From Diploscapter coronatus (taxonomy: Eukaryota; Nematoda; Chromadorea; Rhabditida; Rhabditidae), in contig OZ038423.1 of NCBI GenBank assembly GCA_964036155.1, positions 3,425,249-3,489,248 of the forward strand: 64,000 nt of DNA, in the 5' to 3' direction. Each line of letters opens with the position of its first letter. The first letter of the stretch is position 1. This document shows positions 35,884 through 48,600 of the stretch, piece by piece. The position numbers and the translations under genes are program-made. The notes under the pieces are model-generated. The model was not told where the DNA came from and did not search any database. It saw only the letters and a list, made by a program, of their open reading frames with translations.

Positions 35884-38800
35884 GCTTAAATCACTGTTCT
35901 GCAGCGATGTAATAAGTAAATGATAATTCTCATGTTTATTTTCCAAATCGTCTTGCTCTCTTTGACCCTTATTCCCCGTATTGCTCAGAAAGGACATTCC
36001 TGTTTGTTTGTCTTGCTAATATCACCACTTCACTCTCAGCGACCCCATACTCATTTTGTTTGTATACTTTGATGATTGCATCCGTGTCAATATTTTGAAC
36101 CTCTTCATTTAGCAAGAAGTTGTATTGATAGAGGATAGAACTTTCACCAATCGTATAAACTTCTTTTCCAGAGTATCTCTAGTCATATTCCACTGAAGCG
36201 TGCTTTTGGAAACAAACTCAGCTTCCAATTATACTTGTCAAATGCTCTAGATATTATGAGCAGGAATTTAACTTTTTGTTTGTTTCAATTTAGTTCTGAT
36301 ATTTCCATTGACAGAAGGAAAGTCCCCATTCAATCGACATTAGATTTGTCTTACTCCAAATCGATATTTATGCAGTCTTTTAGAAAATATGTGAAGCATA
36401 AAATTGAGTTTGGTAGCTGAAACTAAGTTGTTCAAGCCTAGTAATTATGCTTCATTTCATAGCGCATCTGAATATCTTTGCATGTTCAAATTTCTTCATT
36501 TCACATTCTTTCGAATTCAATTGTTAAGAATCGCAGTTTCAGCTTGTTTTCGAGTGTTTTTTTTGTAAATTAAATCTCATTAAAGATTATATATTTTGTA
36601 AAGTTCCTCCTCCAAAGCATGCATGACAAATGAAGGTCGTCTTGCTCAGATTCTGCGATTTATGCTTGTAAAAACAGACATATTCAGAAAGATGCTAATA
36701 ACAAAATGAATCTTCGTAATTATGCTTCATTTTCACAATCTGCATCGCCATGTTTGCGTGTTTCAATTCCTCCCTTTCATATTCCTTCCATTCAATTGAA
36801 TCTGAGTCGCAGTTTCAGCTTCCCTTTCCCTCCCCACCACTGGGCGATTTGTTTGTCATTCTCCCTCTCCTATCGCCTTTTATGGTCGTTCGCATTCACG
36901 AAGTCTACTCTCACTTTCTCCTTTCTTTCTTCCCTTCCTTTTATTTTTCCCTTTTACCTAACTCGCACCATTCCTGTGTTCTTCCCTTTCAGTCTTTCAG
37001 TTCCATTTTCAAGAAACCGTCCCCCCACCTAGACCTGAAATATCGATTCACCCGACCGCGTCCAACCACTTTACCTATTTACCTCATTTCTCGTTTCATA
37101 CGCTCTCTTGAATTAGAATTTTCCACGTTATGCGTTCGATCTTCAATTTGAAGAAATGCATGAATTATTCAGCGTTCACCTAAAATGCATGCTTTGTTAG
37201 ATTCTGTGTTCAAAATTTTGACACAACTGTGAAGCATCAAACATTTCAAGTTTTCTGCTTTCACAGCATTCGACTTTTGTTACTGGAACAATCTTTTCTC
37301 GAAATATTTTCTATGAGTACCTTCTCCTCCACGCTTTCTCTGTTCATTTTCCGTTCACATTCTGGGATCAATTTTTTAGTCTGGTAACAGTTATTTTCTA
37401 TTGAAAAACCTTTCCGTTAATAGCCCCATTCATACTTGCCATGACTATACTTTTCGCGCATATCCAATATCTACCCGCATATCTGTATGCATCACCTCCC
37501 TCTCATTACTCAGCAAGCAGCTTATTAGTCCCGCTCTATCTCATTTCTGTCCTTTCATCGACCTGCCTATCTGTTTCCCATTTTACCCAACATAGAAGTT
37601 ATTGATTCCACTCGGGTTTTCCCTTTTATTTGCCTGAATTCACTCTCACTTTTTTGTATTATGCACTATTTTTTCTTGTCATATGCTGATTTTCAGAGAA
37701 ATGGTGTATAAAGCAAAAAGATTATTTACTCGGGAAAAACCAACGGGTCATCGATTTCTCTTGCCATTTTTGCGCCTCTCAAATTTCTTCGCCTCCATTT
37801 GCAAAGGACGCATTACATGTTCTGGTCTCTAAATTGCTGGTTGGGAATCCGCAAAAATCGCTTAGAGCCAAGATTCGTTGATTAGTCATTTCGCAAGGAT
37901 TTAATGTAAACATGTCAGGAGAGGAAGATAAAATGTCGCAGAAAGATGTGCGAATTTTTGCGACAGCATCAAAACAGCAGAAGTGTTGTTGCGAGTTAGT
38001 GAGTTGAAAAATATTTCTGGGAAGTAAGAAAATTTCCTATTTTCACGACCAGTTTTCACATTCTCAATTTCTCATGTCACCATACAATAGGTGTACATTT
38101 TCGCCCTCTTTTTTTGACTAACACAGCTTTCTTTCAAATGTAACCTGGCTGTTTTCTTCCAACAAATCAGCCTTTTTCCAGCATCTGTCAATGCAGAAAA
38201 TATCTTTTGACCTTGGATCTGCCTTTCTGTATTTAGGTAGAGGAACTAGAAATCACGAAACTCAAGCATCTCCTTTGCCCTAATCTAAATTGTCGCCTAA
38301 TATTGAATGCAGTAGATAAATGGCCGTGTCCAAATATAACCATCAAAGCGCTAGCAGCTGCCTCTCGAGCGAGGCGTTCGGATTTAAGATTAGTCGCGGA
38401 GCAACTCATCATTTATTTATTCCAACCGTCTCTTTGAATCTTTCGAATTTATTCTAGGATTTTTTTTTATTAAACACTTTCTTCATTTAATTTTGTGTGA
38501 AGATTCCCTTGCACATGAAAAATTTATGCTGTAATTTGTTGTCAGATCACACTATTTTATCCTCAAACTTCATTCTTATGTTTTACCTACATTTTCTTAC
38601 GCGACTAGTTTTCCATGATCTAGCGTGTGTTTCATTTTTCCAATTTTTTTGATTAACTAAATTTTCATGTAGGAATTAGTTGCCAAATCAAGAGTTGTTG
38701 CTGAATACATTATTTTCAAGATTTCCTTCCTAGGCTATTTCCAGATTTTCTAGTCAGCACTTACTCATTTCGTTTCCCCTGCAAAGTTTCCTGATTCGTG

Positions 38801-38892
38801 AATATTTCATGTCGCACTTTTCTGCCAAATCACGAACTGATACTAGATTTTTTCAGAAAACATATTGATATTTCTCTAAAGCTGAGGATGTA
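35884..38892. other. Gene-poor, pyrimidine-rich stretch
   Basis: 36760-37150 and 37300-37680 are dominated by CT-rich, low-complexity sequence that keeps spurious frames open. One short frame at 37913 (MSGEEDKMSQKDVRIFATAS, then CCCEL and a GTGAGT donor) could be an upstream exon of the gene at 38893, but the link is not proven. Nothing else supported. Confidence 0.5.
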
Positions 38893-39882
38893 ATGAAAGT
38901 GACGAGCAAGCCCGGTGGTGGGCAGCCATCGACGTCGCCATTATGTATGGTATTCTATGGGGATATTCTATTGGTAAGTAAATGAAGAGAATATAGTTTA
39001 TTAGCGCCTGAAAAGAAACCGCATCGTCAATTTTCAGGTATTCATTTCGTTAACATTGGCAATCTGTTGTCTCATCCTCCCCAGGACTCCACTTCTTCTC
39101 TGGCTTCCCTGTCTTCTAGTCATCGTTTGGGACCTCCTGTCATTGTCATCGTTGATATCGCTGAATAAGGCAATCTAATTTTTCTTCTTCTCAAAAATAA
39201 ACAAGCCTGGTCTTCAGGGAATCGCTTACCGATCACGTTCCCACTTGCTCAGCTATATTCTACTGGCCTGCATACTTATCATTTTGGTAGGTGTTATTCT
39301 CTGATAATGATTGAAAAGAGAAATCATTGGCTCTTCAGCGGATATTCACCGCAATGCTATTCGCGTTCTCTCTGTTCTCACCACATGCGATCACTTGGAT
39401 CTCGATCGGACTGATCATAGGTATATAATCATGTTCTTTTCAGAACAAGTGATAATTGAGGCGTTGTAACATTCTCATTATCAAACCTGCAAGCACATGC
39501 ACAGTACACTTCGTCTGCTTCTATAATTATTTGATCTTCATTAAGTCCAAATTCAGTGACGATATCCCATGCTCTCTTCGGCATCATTGCTTCGGCTAGT
39601 GCAACATCTTACAGGAATCAGCAACTCCATAAAAGAAACACGGTCGGAGACGTCAAGTAAGGAACAAGTTTTAGTACACTGATAAGATGAAATCGACAAT
39701 CCGTGACTTTGAAAGACTCCGACTTCGGTTTTTCAAGGTTTAATTCCGCTTCGCATCTGTTTCAGCAGAAATTCACAAATCTAATTTTCAGAGTTGAAGA
39801 GATCGCCGTCGACACTTTGCTGAGTCACGCAGTCAGTCAAAACACGGTATTCACGCTGATCGAAGAGCAACCCAGTGTTTGA
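38893..39882 (+). CDS. Four-helix membrane protein, 184 aa, family unknown
   Basis: Six exons agree in phase: 38893-38973, 39038-39169, 39218-39286, 39339-39420, 39557-39656 and 39792-39882. Hydrophobic segments: VFISLTLAICCLIL, LLLWLPCLLVIVWDLLSL, LLSYILLACILIIL, MLFAFSLFSPHAITWISIGL and ISHALFGIIASASATSY, so four to five helices with a short N-terminus (MKVTSKPGGGQPSTSP) and a 40-residue polar C-terminal tail. The second intron appears to start with a GC donor (AAG|GCAATC). Codon use is richer in G+C than the surroundings, which supports a real gene. It resembles small nematode tetraspan proteins in layout only. An upstream exon at 37913 may belong to it. Confidence 0.7.
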
Positions 39883-40392
39883 GTATTTGAAGACTCAATT
39901 TCTCCCTACCCAAATGGCAAATTGTGATCACAAATCAGTATTGATGAATTTTATTTGATATCAAATTCATTTCAACGGGTACAATTTTGGATTTCAATAA
40001 ATGATGTTTGAATTTATGTCAATGGATGCGGATTCCATCCTATGCTTTCCTTTTACGTTGAATATCAAGCCATACGTATACTAGAAGTTCAGGAAACACT
40101 GTCCCCAGAAGATTACTGAGCATAAGGAACAAATGATCGAATTGGACCATAATCGTCTCATTTTTAACAGAAAAATTTTTTGCCAAATAAAATTGCACGA
40201 AAGTTCTTGTATGCATTCTTCTTACTCATTCATTTCATTCTAAGTTTTAACAATAATTTTCAACAAATAAGAAACTATGTCTGGCCACATTATGTATGTT
40301 GGAAATTGAAATTTCATGCAAAAATCTAAAAATAAAGACAGTTATGATCGGCTAGATTCTTTGTGAAATGCCGAATATTAGATTGAAATTTG

Positions 40393-40399
40393 TATAAAA
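40393..40399 (+). promoter_or_regulatory. TATA box before the secreted-peptide locus
   Basis: TTTGTATAAAATGCATGC lies 37-43 bp before the ATG at 40436, at a suitable distance for a short leader. Confidence 0.45.
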
Positions 40400-40435
40400 T
40401 GCATGCATCTAAATCTGGACAGAATTGTTTCCGAT

Positions 40436-40966
40436 ATGAAACTCTTTCTAGTCTTATTTGTGACTTTTCTATCGTTTGTATGCGATGTTAACTCTAATAA
40501 TTGGAGGAAGACCAGTGACTATAAATCTTGATAATCAAGATAAAGTTGATCATGACCTTAAAATTGAGTTGGAAATGATCGAAATGATTATCTGCATAGT
40601 TGTAGATAGGTTATTTGGCTAGATATGAATGAATATTGTGAAAAATGTCTTTTTCAAAGCAAAACTCACCAAGATGAGATGAGAGGATTTTTAACAAAAC
40701 TTATGGTGTTTCTCCACAAAATGTTGCTACAAACCGACCCAAACTCTCGAATTGAGCTACCCTCAGTTATTCTACCAAAAAGGATAATACAATATATTAT
40801 TTATCTATGTCGATGTAGGTTTATTCTGAAGATAGACAAATTTCAGGGAAGATACTGCGATTCAAATCGTGACTGTGAAAACATTGTTCCATCTACACAG
40901 TGTGTTAGATACCGATGCAGAAAATCGCAGAATGTTATACCGTTCGTAATTGCCCACGACGGATAA
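40436..40966 (+). CDS. Cysteine-rich secreted-peptide locus, model unresolved, possibly broken
   Basis: The ATG at 40436 opens a signal peptide, MKLFLVLFVTFLSFVC, that stops after 31 codons (TGA at 40529). A coding-looking frame one base out (VTINLDNQDKVDHDLKIEL) follows at 40515-40620, and from 40625 a third stretch reads NEYCEKCLFQSKTHQDEMRG and on to GRYCDSNRDCENIVPSTQC with VRYRC, ending at 40966. An acceptor ATTTCAG just before GGAAGATACTGCG marks a likely last exon. No set of introns of normal size joins all pieces in frame, so either small introns are unseen or the gene carries a frameshift. The cysteine pattern is not assigned to a family. Confidence 0.4.
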
Positions 40967-41840
40967 ATTATGTCTTTCATGCAAAAATTGTGATCTTGTA
41001 AACTTTTGTACGAATGAATTGGCTTCGATATTTGCAAAATTTATTTTTAACCCAGATGTAGGAATTTGAAGCGTAATTTTGCATCACTCGACTTCCAATT
41101 AGTCAATTACTAATTTGTTTTTCGCTTATGACATTCGAAACTAATTAATATTTCATCACCAATAGATAATTCTATGATAAACTTGAGAGTGAATTATCTC
41201 ATCTTGTTTTTGTGCGCTATGTTCTAGAAGTGGTTGTCAGATAATTTATAGAATTTCTGCATACCCCTGTAAAACCCTGGACCTGTCTGATGCTTTATAA
41301 TCGCACCTGGTGGTGTTAGGTAATCTGAGCCCTTTCGTCAAGGATTTGTCCCTGATGTTCGACTTTCGATTCCAAAGACTAATTGCTAATTAGTCGCACC
41401 ACGTTTTGCACTTGTAATTAGAAAATTCGAGACAGTCAGGATAGTTCTTCCTGCCAATAATTTACCACAGAGCTGAAATATCATCATAAATCCCCATTTT
41501 AACTATTTTGAAATCCAACTGCATTTCGATAATCTCCAATTAACTTTCGCTTCTGTACTGTAGCAGAGCACACATCTCATTATCTGCGTGGATTTTCATT
41601 TCAGTTGCTAGGATTCGCTAATTTGGTGCTAGCAACATGTTTATTGTTTTGAAAATTTTACTCATTAAGATTGATAAATATTTGCTCGAGTTTAGAATTT
41701 TTAGGTTATTCGTTATCTGTTGCTGGAGCCATGAAATTCCATCAGTCATTTTGTATCATGGATTCTGCTTTTAGCTTTTGTTCTGAAGATTTCTTGTTTA
41801 AATTTCTCTCAAAATCCGTCGTTTGCTTTCAGGAATTGCA
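40967..41840. other. Intergenic, no feature seen
   Basis: AT-rich upstream flank of the DXO-family gene. No repeat or exon recognised; a TTTGCTTTCAG acceptor sits 8 bp before the ATG. Confidence 0.5.
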
Positions 41841-44465
41841 ATGGCATACGAAATCGAAATCTCGTCGAACCTCTCTGACTACGCTCGTGAAAACGCCGAG
41901 ATGACCACCTCGAAAGTTGGCAAGTTCTCGGTGGATGGATCAAGGTTTGTGGCGTTTTCCTGGAAACTACCATTTGACGAAGTGTAGGAGCGACAGTGAG
42001 CAAATACGAGAAATGCTTTCTGCGAATGACGACGTGCACCGTTTGAAAAAGAGAGTGATGATACTCTATAATTTGGCAAAACCCATATCGCCGTCATTTC
42101 ATACTTCGTCACTGTCAAATAAAAATACATATTTTTCAAAAAACTTTCTTCCAAGTTCCAGGTCTATTCTTCACGACGACAGCTCCCTGCGCTACTTGTA
42201 CAACGAGCACATGAAGAAGGCGAATTTCAACGTCGATTTGAATCAGGGTTACAAAGCGTATATCGAGAGGGTCTGATTTACTGAAGAACATTCGTCAAAA
42301 GATAAATTCAGGTAAAAGACAACGACGAACTGGACATTCTTCTGAATTGGCTCAACAGACGGTTCCCCATTGGCGGCAATCTCAAACAAGTCAGATATAA
42401 ATTCCGGAAGATTGTCACCTGTAAATGAAAATTTTATAGCAAATTGACAACGCTGACTTCGTCTTGCACGGAGACATTCTTTCTAGGATCGCAACTTCCC
42501 TCTACGACAAGTCCACCAAGTGGGCATTCCAAGCGATTCGCATCAAGAACATCATCTTCATCCAAGAGGTCCCCTATGAAACGACGACGGCTCCAAGGTT
42601 ACACTTAGAAGTGCCAGAATGCCGAAATTAGCATTCGAATTATGCGCTCGACATTTCCGACCACTTTTCCAACCCATCTCACGGGATTCCTAATCGATAA
42701 TCATGGGAGATTATTTTTGTATGATATACTATGGACTTTTTCCTCAAGCTTTATAGTTGGAAACTTCCAAGAGTCGCAAAATTTGGATATCGAGAACCGG
42801 GCACCTCGATAATAAAGGCGACCTAATGTCGCATTCAACTGGATTCTGAGACTGCAATATCGACTTGCCTACCACGCGTTTCACCGTTTTTCACCAACAA
42901 ACCAAACAAAATACTGTAAATGGTTTGAACAAATTTCCTCGAATTTGAAAATTAGCGAAAAAATTAGTCATTTGACAGAGAGCAACAGTCCATCACGCTG
43001 TGAAATTGAATAATGAAATCTATTGCTGAAATTGTGCAAAAACTGATCAACTTGAGCCGAATAAAATAAAAATCTTGCATTATGTCAAAAGCCGTCAAAA
43101 TGATGACTGACGGAAAAATTTTGGAAGAGACTACAGAAAAAATATATCGCACAAAAATGGCCATAACTTTGCTCACATCGAATCGTTTTTGGGGATCTAA
43201 AAACATTCAGCTCCGGCTAATCCCTCCGATCATGCCTCAATGTCGGTTTTCCATGATTATCAATCCCGAAAATTGATTTGGCTTCTCTAATTATACCATG
43301 TATTTTACCTTAAAAGCAAGCTTTTCAGCCAACTCGCTGCCAGACTTGAAACGATTATCAGCATCACTCCGGTTTCTCCATCTACTTTACCAACCCTGGC
43401 AGCTTCAGCTATTGCTGGAAAGGAAAATCCGAAGAGTCCCAAGTAGACTCAACTTTGATTACGGCTTTTTCCAAAAACTGTTCTTCAGGAAATCACACCA
43501 AACTGAAGAGGAGAAGCAAGCACTCTATACCAAGGCCAAGTTCGTTCAGTACATGACCATCGAAAAGCCCGGGGTGATGATATTCTTCAGTCTGCTTCAA
43601 ATATTCAACTATTTTATTCCAGGTGACACCAGTCACGATTACTCCAATCAATCATAAACAGGCCTACGTTAACGTCTTTCACAGTTTGCTTATTGGCTCC
43701 GATGGCAGAAGACTGGAGATCTTCTACTCTACGGAAATTGACGCTGTCGACAAGAGTACTCATTCTCAAAGTTGTTTTTTTCTAACTCAATTTCCCAGGT
43801 GGACGTTCACACCAGTTGGAAGTCATCAAAGGAAGAGACGTCAGCACATCTTATTGGGCAACTGAGATGAAACGCATCTGGATGAACCTGCATCTGATCG
43901 GAGGTGCTGGACTTGTGCTGGGACATTGCAGTGTGGATTGGATAATGAATAAGGTCCGAAAATTGATGGGTTAAAAACAAAAACCTAATGCACGTACCAA
44001 CTTTCACAATAGAAAATGTACAGCATTAACTTGTGCCCGGATCTAAAAAGTCTTGAGAAAAGTTTCAAGCATTCCTACGAGTGCCTAGAATTGTTGTGCG
44101 GATCCTGTCCTTTCAATGTATCGTCTTGTATGGTGACATCTGAACGATCCTCCCTAATAACTATTGAATATTCCTCTAAAACTGAGACCACTAATTTAGA
44201 TATCTCAATTTTCGATTGATCAGATCGAGAAGAAGTCCAACCTGAATGCGAATGCGTGCAGAGCCTTGCTCTTCCGCGTGCTGAACGTCGTCAACACGAA
44301 CGTCCCCATGGACGGTGATACTTGTACTGTCAAAATTAGTGATGGTATGACGAGCAAAAGTTCTATCGGAATGAGTTGGAATTTTCAGATCATGTCATTC
44401 TCTTCCAGAAACCTGGAAATGCAGCCGAGTTCGTGGACACAAACCTTGTTGCAAATTTCTCGTGA
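41841..44465 (+). CDS. DXO/Rai1-family decapping exonuclease-like protein, 367 aa
   Basis: DXO-family enzymes remove incomplete or NAD caps from RNA and degrade 5' to 3'; C. elegans has several paralogues including EOL-1. Ten exons agree in phase: 41841-41944, 42162-42270, 42312-42389, 42440-42597, 43329-43442, 43489-43573, 43623-43755, 43799-43953, 44224-44314 and 44389-44465. The length is close to human DXO (396). Marks along the chain: SSLRYLYNEHMKKANF, NADFVLHGDILSRIATSLYD, NIIFIQEV (motif with the first acidic residue), KAKFVQYMTIEKPG (DXO KFEQYMCADKPG), STEIDAVDKS (the ExD metal motif), LEVIKGRDVSTSYW in place of the ExK motif (here E-V-I-K), and the end ACRALLFRV with VILFQKPG. So ExD is intact but ExK is altered. 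Codons are richer in G+C than in the neighbour at 45650. A TTTGCTTTCAG acceptor before the ATG suggests trans-splicing. Confidence 0.82.
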
Positions 44466-45649
44466 ATTTATGCAATTATCAATACTAATACTTATCATTA
44501 AACTTGTACGATCACTCACACCTTATTTATATATTTCGTAAGATATTGCAGCTCTATTTCTTTTACCATCTTAAAGATTTTTCTCTATCGCTTTGCCATT
44601 CTTACTTCGATTTGTCCAGGAATCACTGGATGTTTTTTTTCTGCTTTAATCAGTAAACTTATTTTCTGCATCACAATATTATTCGTATTCGGTTGTTTCG
44701 CTTTACTAACACCCGGCTGAAAGTAATACTCAAGCCGCACAACATTCGTCAATCTATTCCTCATTCTTAGTTATGAAATCATTCATAGCCAATAAAATGT
44801 GAAATATTTTTTATTGAAAATTAAAAAGTAAGATTAATATTTATCATTCAAGTGTCGAATTCTCAAAAAAGTCCTTATCAGACATAGACTCAACCTCAAG
44901 AATGCACCATTTCGAAATTAATTCGTACCACAAATATGACGAGCACTATGCCACTGTGCTTTTAATCATAAAATTTCCATATGCCAGTTATTCTTATCAG
45001 CATAAAATTATAAATTATGTGCTACTTTAGGAGCGATTTTCACACTTATCAAAAACCACTTAATACTTAAATACCCTACCATTTCTAGAAACGTTTATTT
45101 CAGGGCTGGGCCGGAATTTCAACACGTTTTTTTTTTTTTAATTTTCTATTTTTCTTTCACATGCTCACCTCTACAGGCATTCTAATTAATTTCGTCACTT
45201 TATCTTTCGAATAACTTTCTTATTTGTTAACCAATTTTGATCGAGATTTTTGTGTCAGTTAGGAAACTCTTTCGCGTTTTGTATGGTATAAATTTTGATA
45301 TCGTTACCCCACTCTAATTGTTTGTAATTAAGCAATTAATGCTGCCCACCAAAACGCCATACTATTTTCGTAATTTTTTAAATGACAACATTTTAAGAAC
45401 AAAAATATTACTTTTTAAATACCAAATAACTTAATCTTTGGTATCTTATATATTTTATGCAAAAAAAAATCATACATAGCTAAAGTGAATAATATATCAT
45501 ATATATTTTTTTTATAAATAATATGCAAAATAGGTTATTTTATCGTTAAGAAGGAACGTTAAACAGATGTATAGCGTTTTATGTGGCTAGAAATATAAAT
45601 ATAGCAGAAACAATTCCACTTTCAGATATTCTCAAAAGTTTCCTTGACA
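44466..45649. other. Intergenic between the two DXO-like genes
   Basis: Very AT-rich. A CAGGGCTGGGCCGGAATTTC block at 45102 followed by a T-run looks like one end of a hAT-type MITE, but the other end is not seen. No gene. Confidence 0.5.
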
Positions 45650-48600
45650 ATGTCAACTCTGCAGCCAACTCTGACAATGACTTTACCGTCATCGATAAAC
45701 GAAGCCGCAATTAAGAAGGAATTCAATATGAAAATAGATAAATGTGGAGAATATTCAGCTAATTCGGAAAAGTAAGTAATTAATGAGCTGACCTAAGTAG
45801 ATATTTAAATTGATATTTATTAATATTAAGTACACATTTATATTAGATCTGGAGAAATGCTCATTGATGAGGAATCGGGTCAACTCTCTATTCGCTACTT
45901 GATTAATGAAGAATCAAGAAAAAGCCTAGTTGGTACTAAACTTGATCAAGGGTACAAAGGAACAGGCAGTTGGAGTAGAAAAGTTAGTCGTTGAATATCA
46001 AAAAGAAATTAAACGAACAATTGTAGGCATACAACGAACTCAACATAAACACTATGCTACATTATTTATCCGAATGTTATCCGAAAAATGGAAGTGAAGG
46101 GAATAAAAATGAGGTTGTTAGTAATAATTCACTAAAACAATAAAATCTGGTTGTTATGATTATATCTTTAGGAGTTTGGTGATGTTGACTTCGTATCCTA
46201 TCATGGGATTCTTTCAAGAATTGCGGCAAGTCCATACAATGATCAGCCATGGAAATTTCACGCTATTCGAAAGAAGAATATGATATTTATTTGTGAAGAA
46301 AGGTAAACCCTCTGATCATTGCGAATTAATTTATAAAATACTCTTGAAAATTATGATATTACTTTGAGAATTGTTATCAAGTCAAAACTTTGCAATGAGC
46401 ATGTTTGCTTGCAACTTTAAATATTTTAAATTTAGAGAAGGAAGTGATAGTGAAGAAATAGATCGGAAATTTTATTCTGCTCTTAAGTTTGAGCAACTTG
46501 TCACTTCATCGAAAGAAGGGGTATGTATTTCATCAGTTCATTAGATAAAAATTGCATGGATAAAACATTCGCATATTAATTTTAGCTTATTATTCTTATT
46601 ATTGATTATCGAAATTTTCATTCAATTTGAAAGTTATACAATTTAATGTTTGTATAACAATTTACGAATGAATTAAATATCAAGAAAATCCTAAATTTAG
46701 GTTCGTTCTAAGTTGGAGGATGCAGTTGACATGAACAATGAATACAACGCTGTATTCCGTACAGAACTTTACGATGTAAACAACGTAGAGAACAAACTCA
46801 GGCTCTATTATAGCGCACAAATTGATGCCGTTGAAAAAAGTATTACTTCAATGACTACAATAAATAGTAGTTACAATAAAACATTCTAGGTTCTGGTGAT
46901 CATTTGGAAATCAAGATGATTAAAACAAATGATTTCAAACCTAAATCGTGTAAGTATAAAATAGCTTGGTGGTGGTGTCAGAGCAAACTCGCTAGATCAA
47001 AAAGAATAGTAATTGGACAAAGAGGGACAAAGCTTAACCAATTTGATTTAGTAAGTAATTTCATCTATTATAAACATAAAAACAAATGTATTCGTCTGAT
47101 AATTTATCATATCATCATTAAAATGTTTATGTTATAATGTATTTTCAAACTAATTACTATAGCTTAAGATTAATGGCAGTTATGAAGCTACTGATAATGA
47201 CCTAAAGTTCATGACTGATGTCGAAATTGACGAAGCTAAAACTAGACAAGCTCTCGGAAATCCTAAGGTATGACTATTATCATTAACTTAAATTAATATG
47301 GATAAAGGTTGGAATATATAATTTAAAATATATCGAATTAGGTACTATATTGAATCTTTTTTTTGTAAAATAATGCATTTCCTTTATATTTTTAATTTTA
47401 GCCAAAAACATATAAAACAGAACTGTGCTCATTTTTTGACAATGGAATTTGTCGGCATGCAGAAAATCCAAAGAAATGCCAATATGCTCATGGAAACAGC
47501 GATCTACGATCTGTTGAGGAAGTAATTTTAAATTATTCTAAATAACTTCACAATTGATCATTATTATAGATACTGCCAAGTTATAAAACAAGACTATGCA
47601 AACATTTTGCACCTACTGGATTTTGCGAGTTCGGTTACGAGTAAGTTTCTGATAATTTTATATTTGAGTTAAAAGTGAAACGCTTCAACATTCAAGAGTT
47701 TGATAAAAAAAACATCCTTATCATAGGGTAGCTAATTAAGTCGAACAGACTGCAATAAATAATAATCATATCGCGTAATTAATCAACTAATACAATTCAT
47801 GCTTTATAGTTTTGATATTATAGAATGCACTAATTAAAGGTAATATCAAGTTCAGTTGCCTACATAAACATGAAATATTGAACCTTTCGGCCTATGCAAA
47901 CCATGCAATATTAATCCGAAAATGGAATGCAAGTAAGAATGTTTTAAATTTTACAAAATATAACTGATCAGTGCAATAATTGAATTTCAGCGAATACGAA
48001 AAAGCTTCAATCGGCGAAAAATAAGATTCAGAATGCATATAATCATATGGAAAAAGAAGGAATTTTCAAGGCAGGTTTATTGACTAAATATTTATATTTT
48101 TAAATTAACTTAATTTTTTAAGTTAGTTATAATATCTTTCATAATACTCAGACCTAGAGAGCACTTTTGTTAGACAAAATTAAACTATAGGGGATAGGTC
48201 GCAAGAGGCTTTCGACGATCGTCCTCCCTAGGTCTGATAATACTCGAAATCATCTTCATTCGCGAAATCATATTTACGTATTAATATGACAAGAATTTAT
48301 TTACATCTTATATTTTAAATCATTTAATTCAAACTAAATAAAAAATGAGAAAAATATTTACATTTCAAAAAATTGTTATCAAACTTTAGGATAATTTCAA
48401 ATGGAAGGAGAAGTGCGATCTTAGCGAATATTATCTCAAGGATGTAAGCAACATGTTATATTTATAAACTCAATGAAGAGCTGTCAATTTGTTCAATCAT
48501 TATTCAAAGAAGAATTCTTCAATGTTAATCTTCATGATGAAACTGGAAATTCAGATAACAGAGAAAGACACTTTCCAATTACTAGAAGAAGTGGATATTG

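Noticed and set aside
36706..37151. Two overlapping open frames in CT-rich DNA
   Set aside because: Pyrimidine-rich composition removes stops in several frames at once; residues are mostly Ser, Phe, Leu and Pro, with no splice structure.
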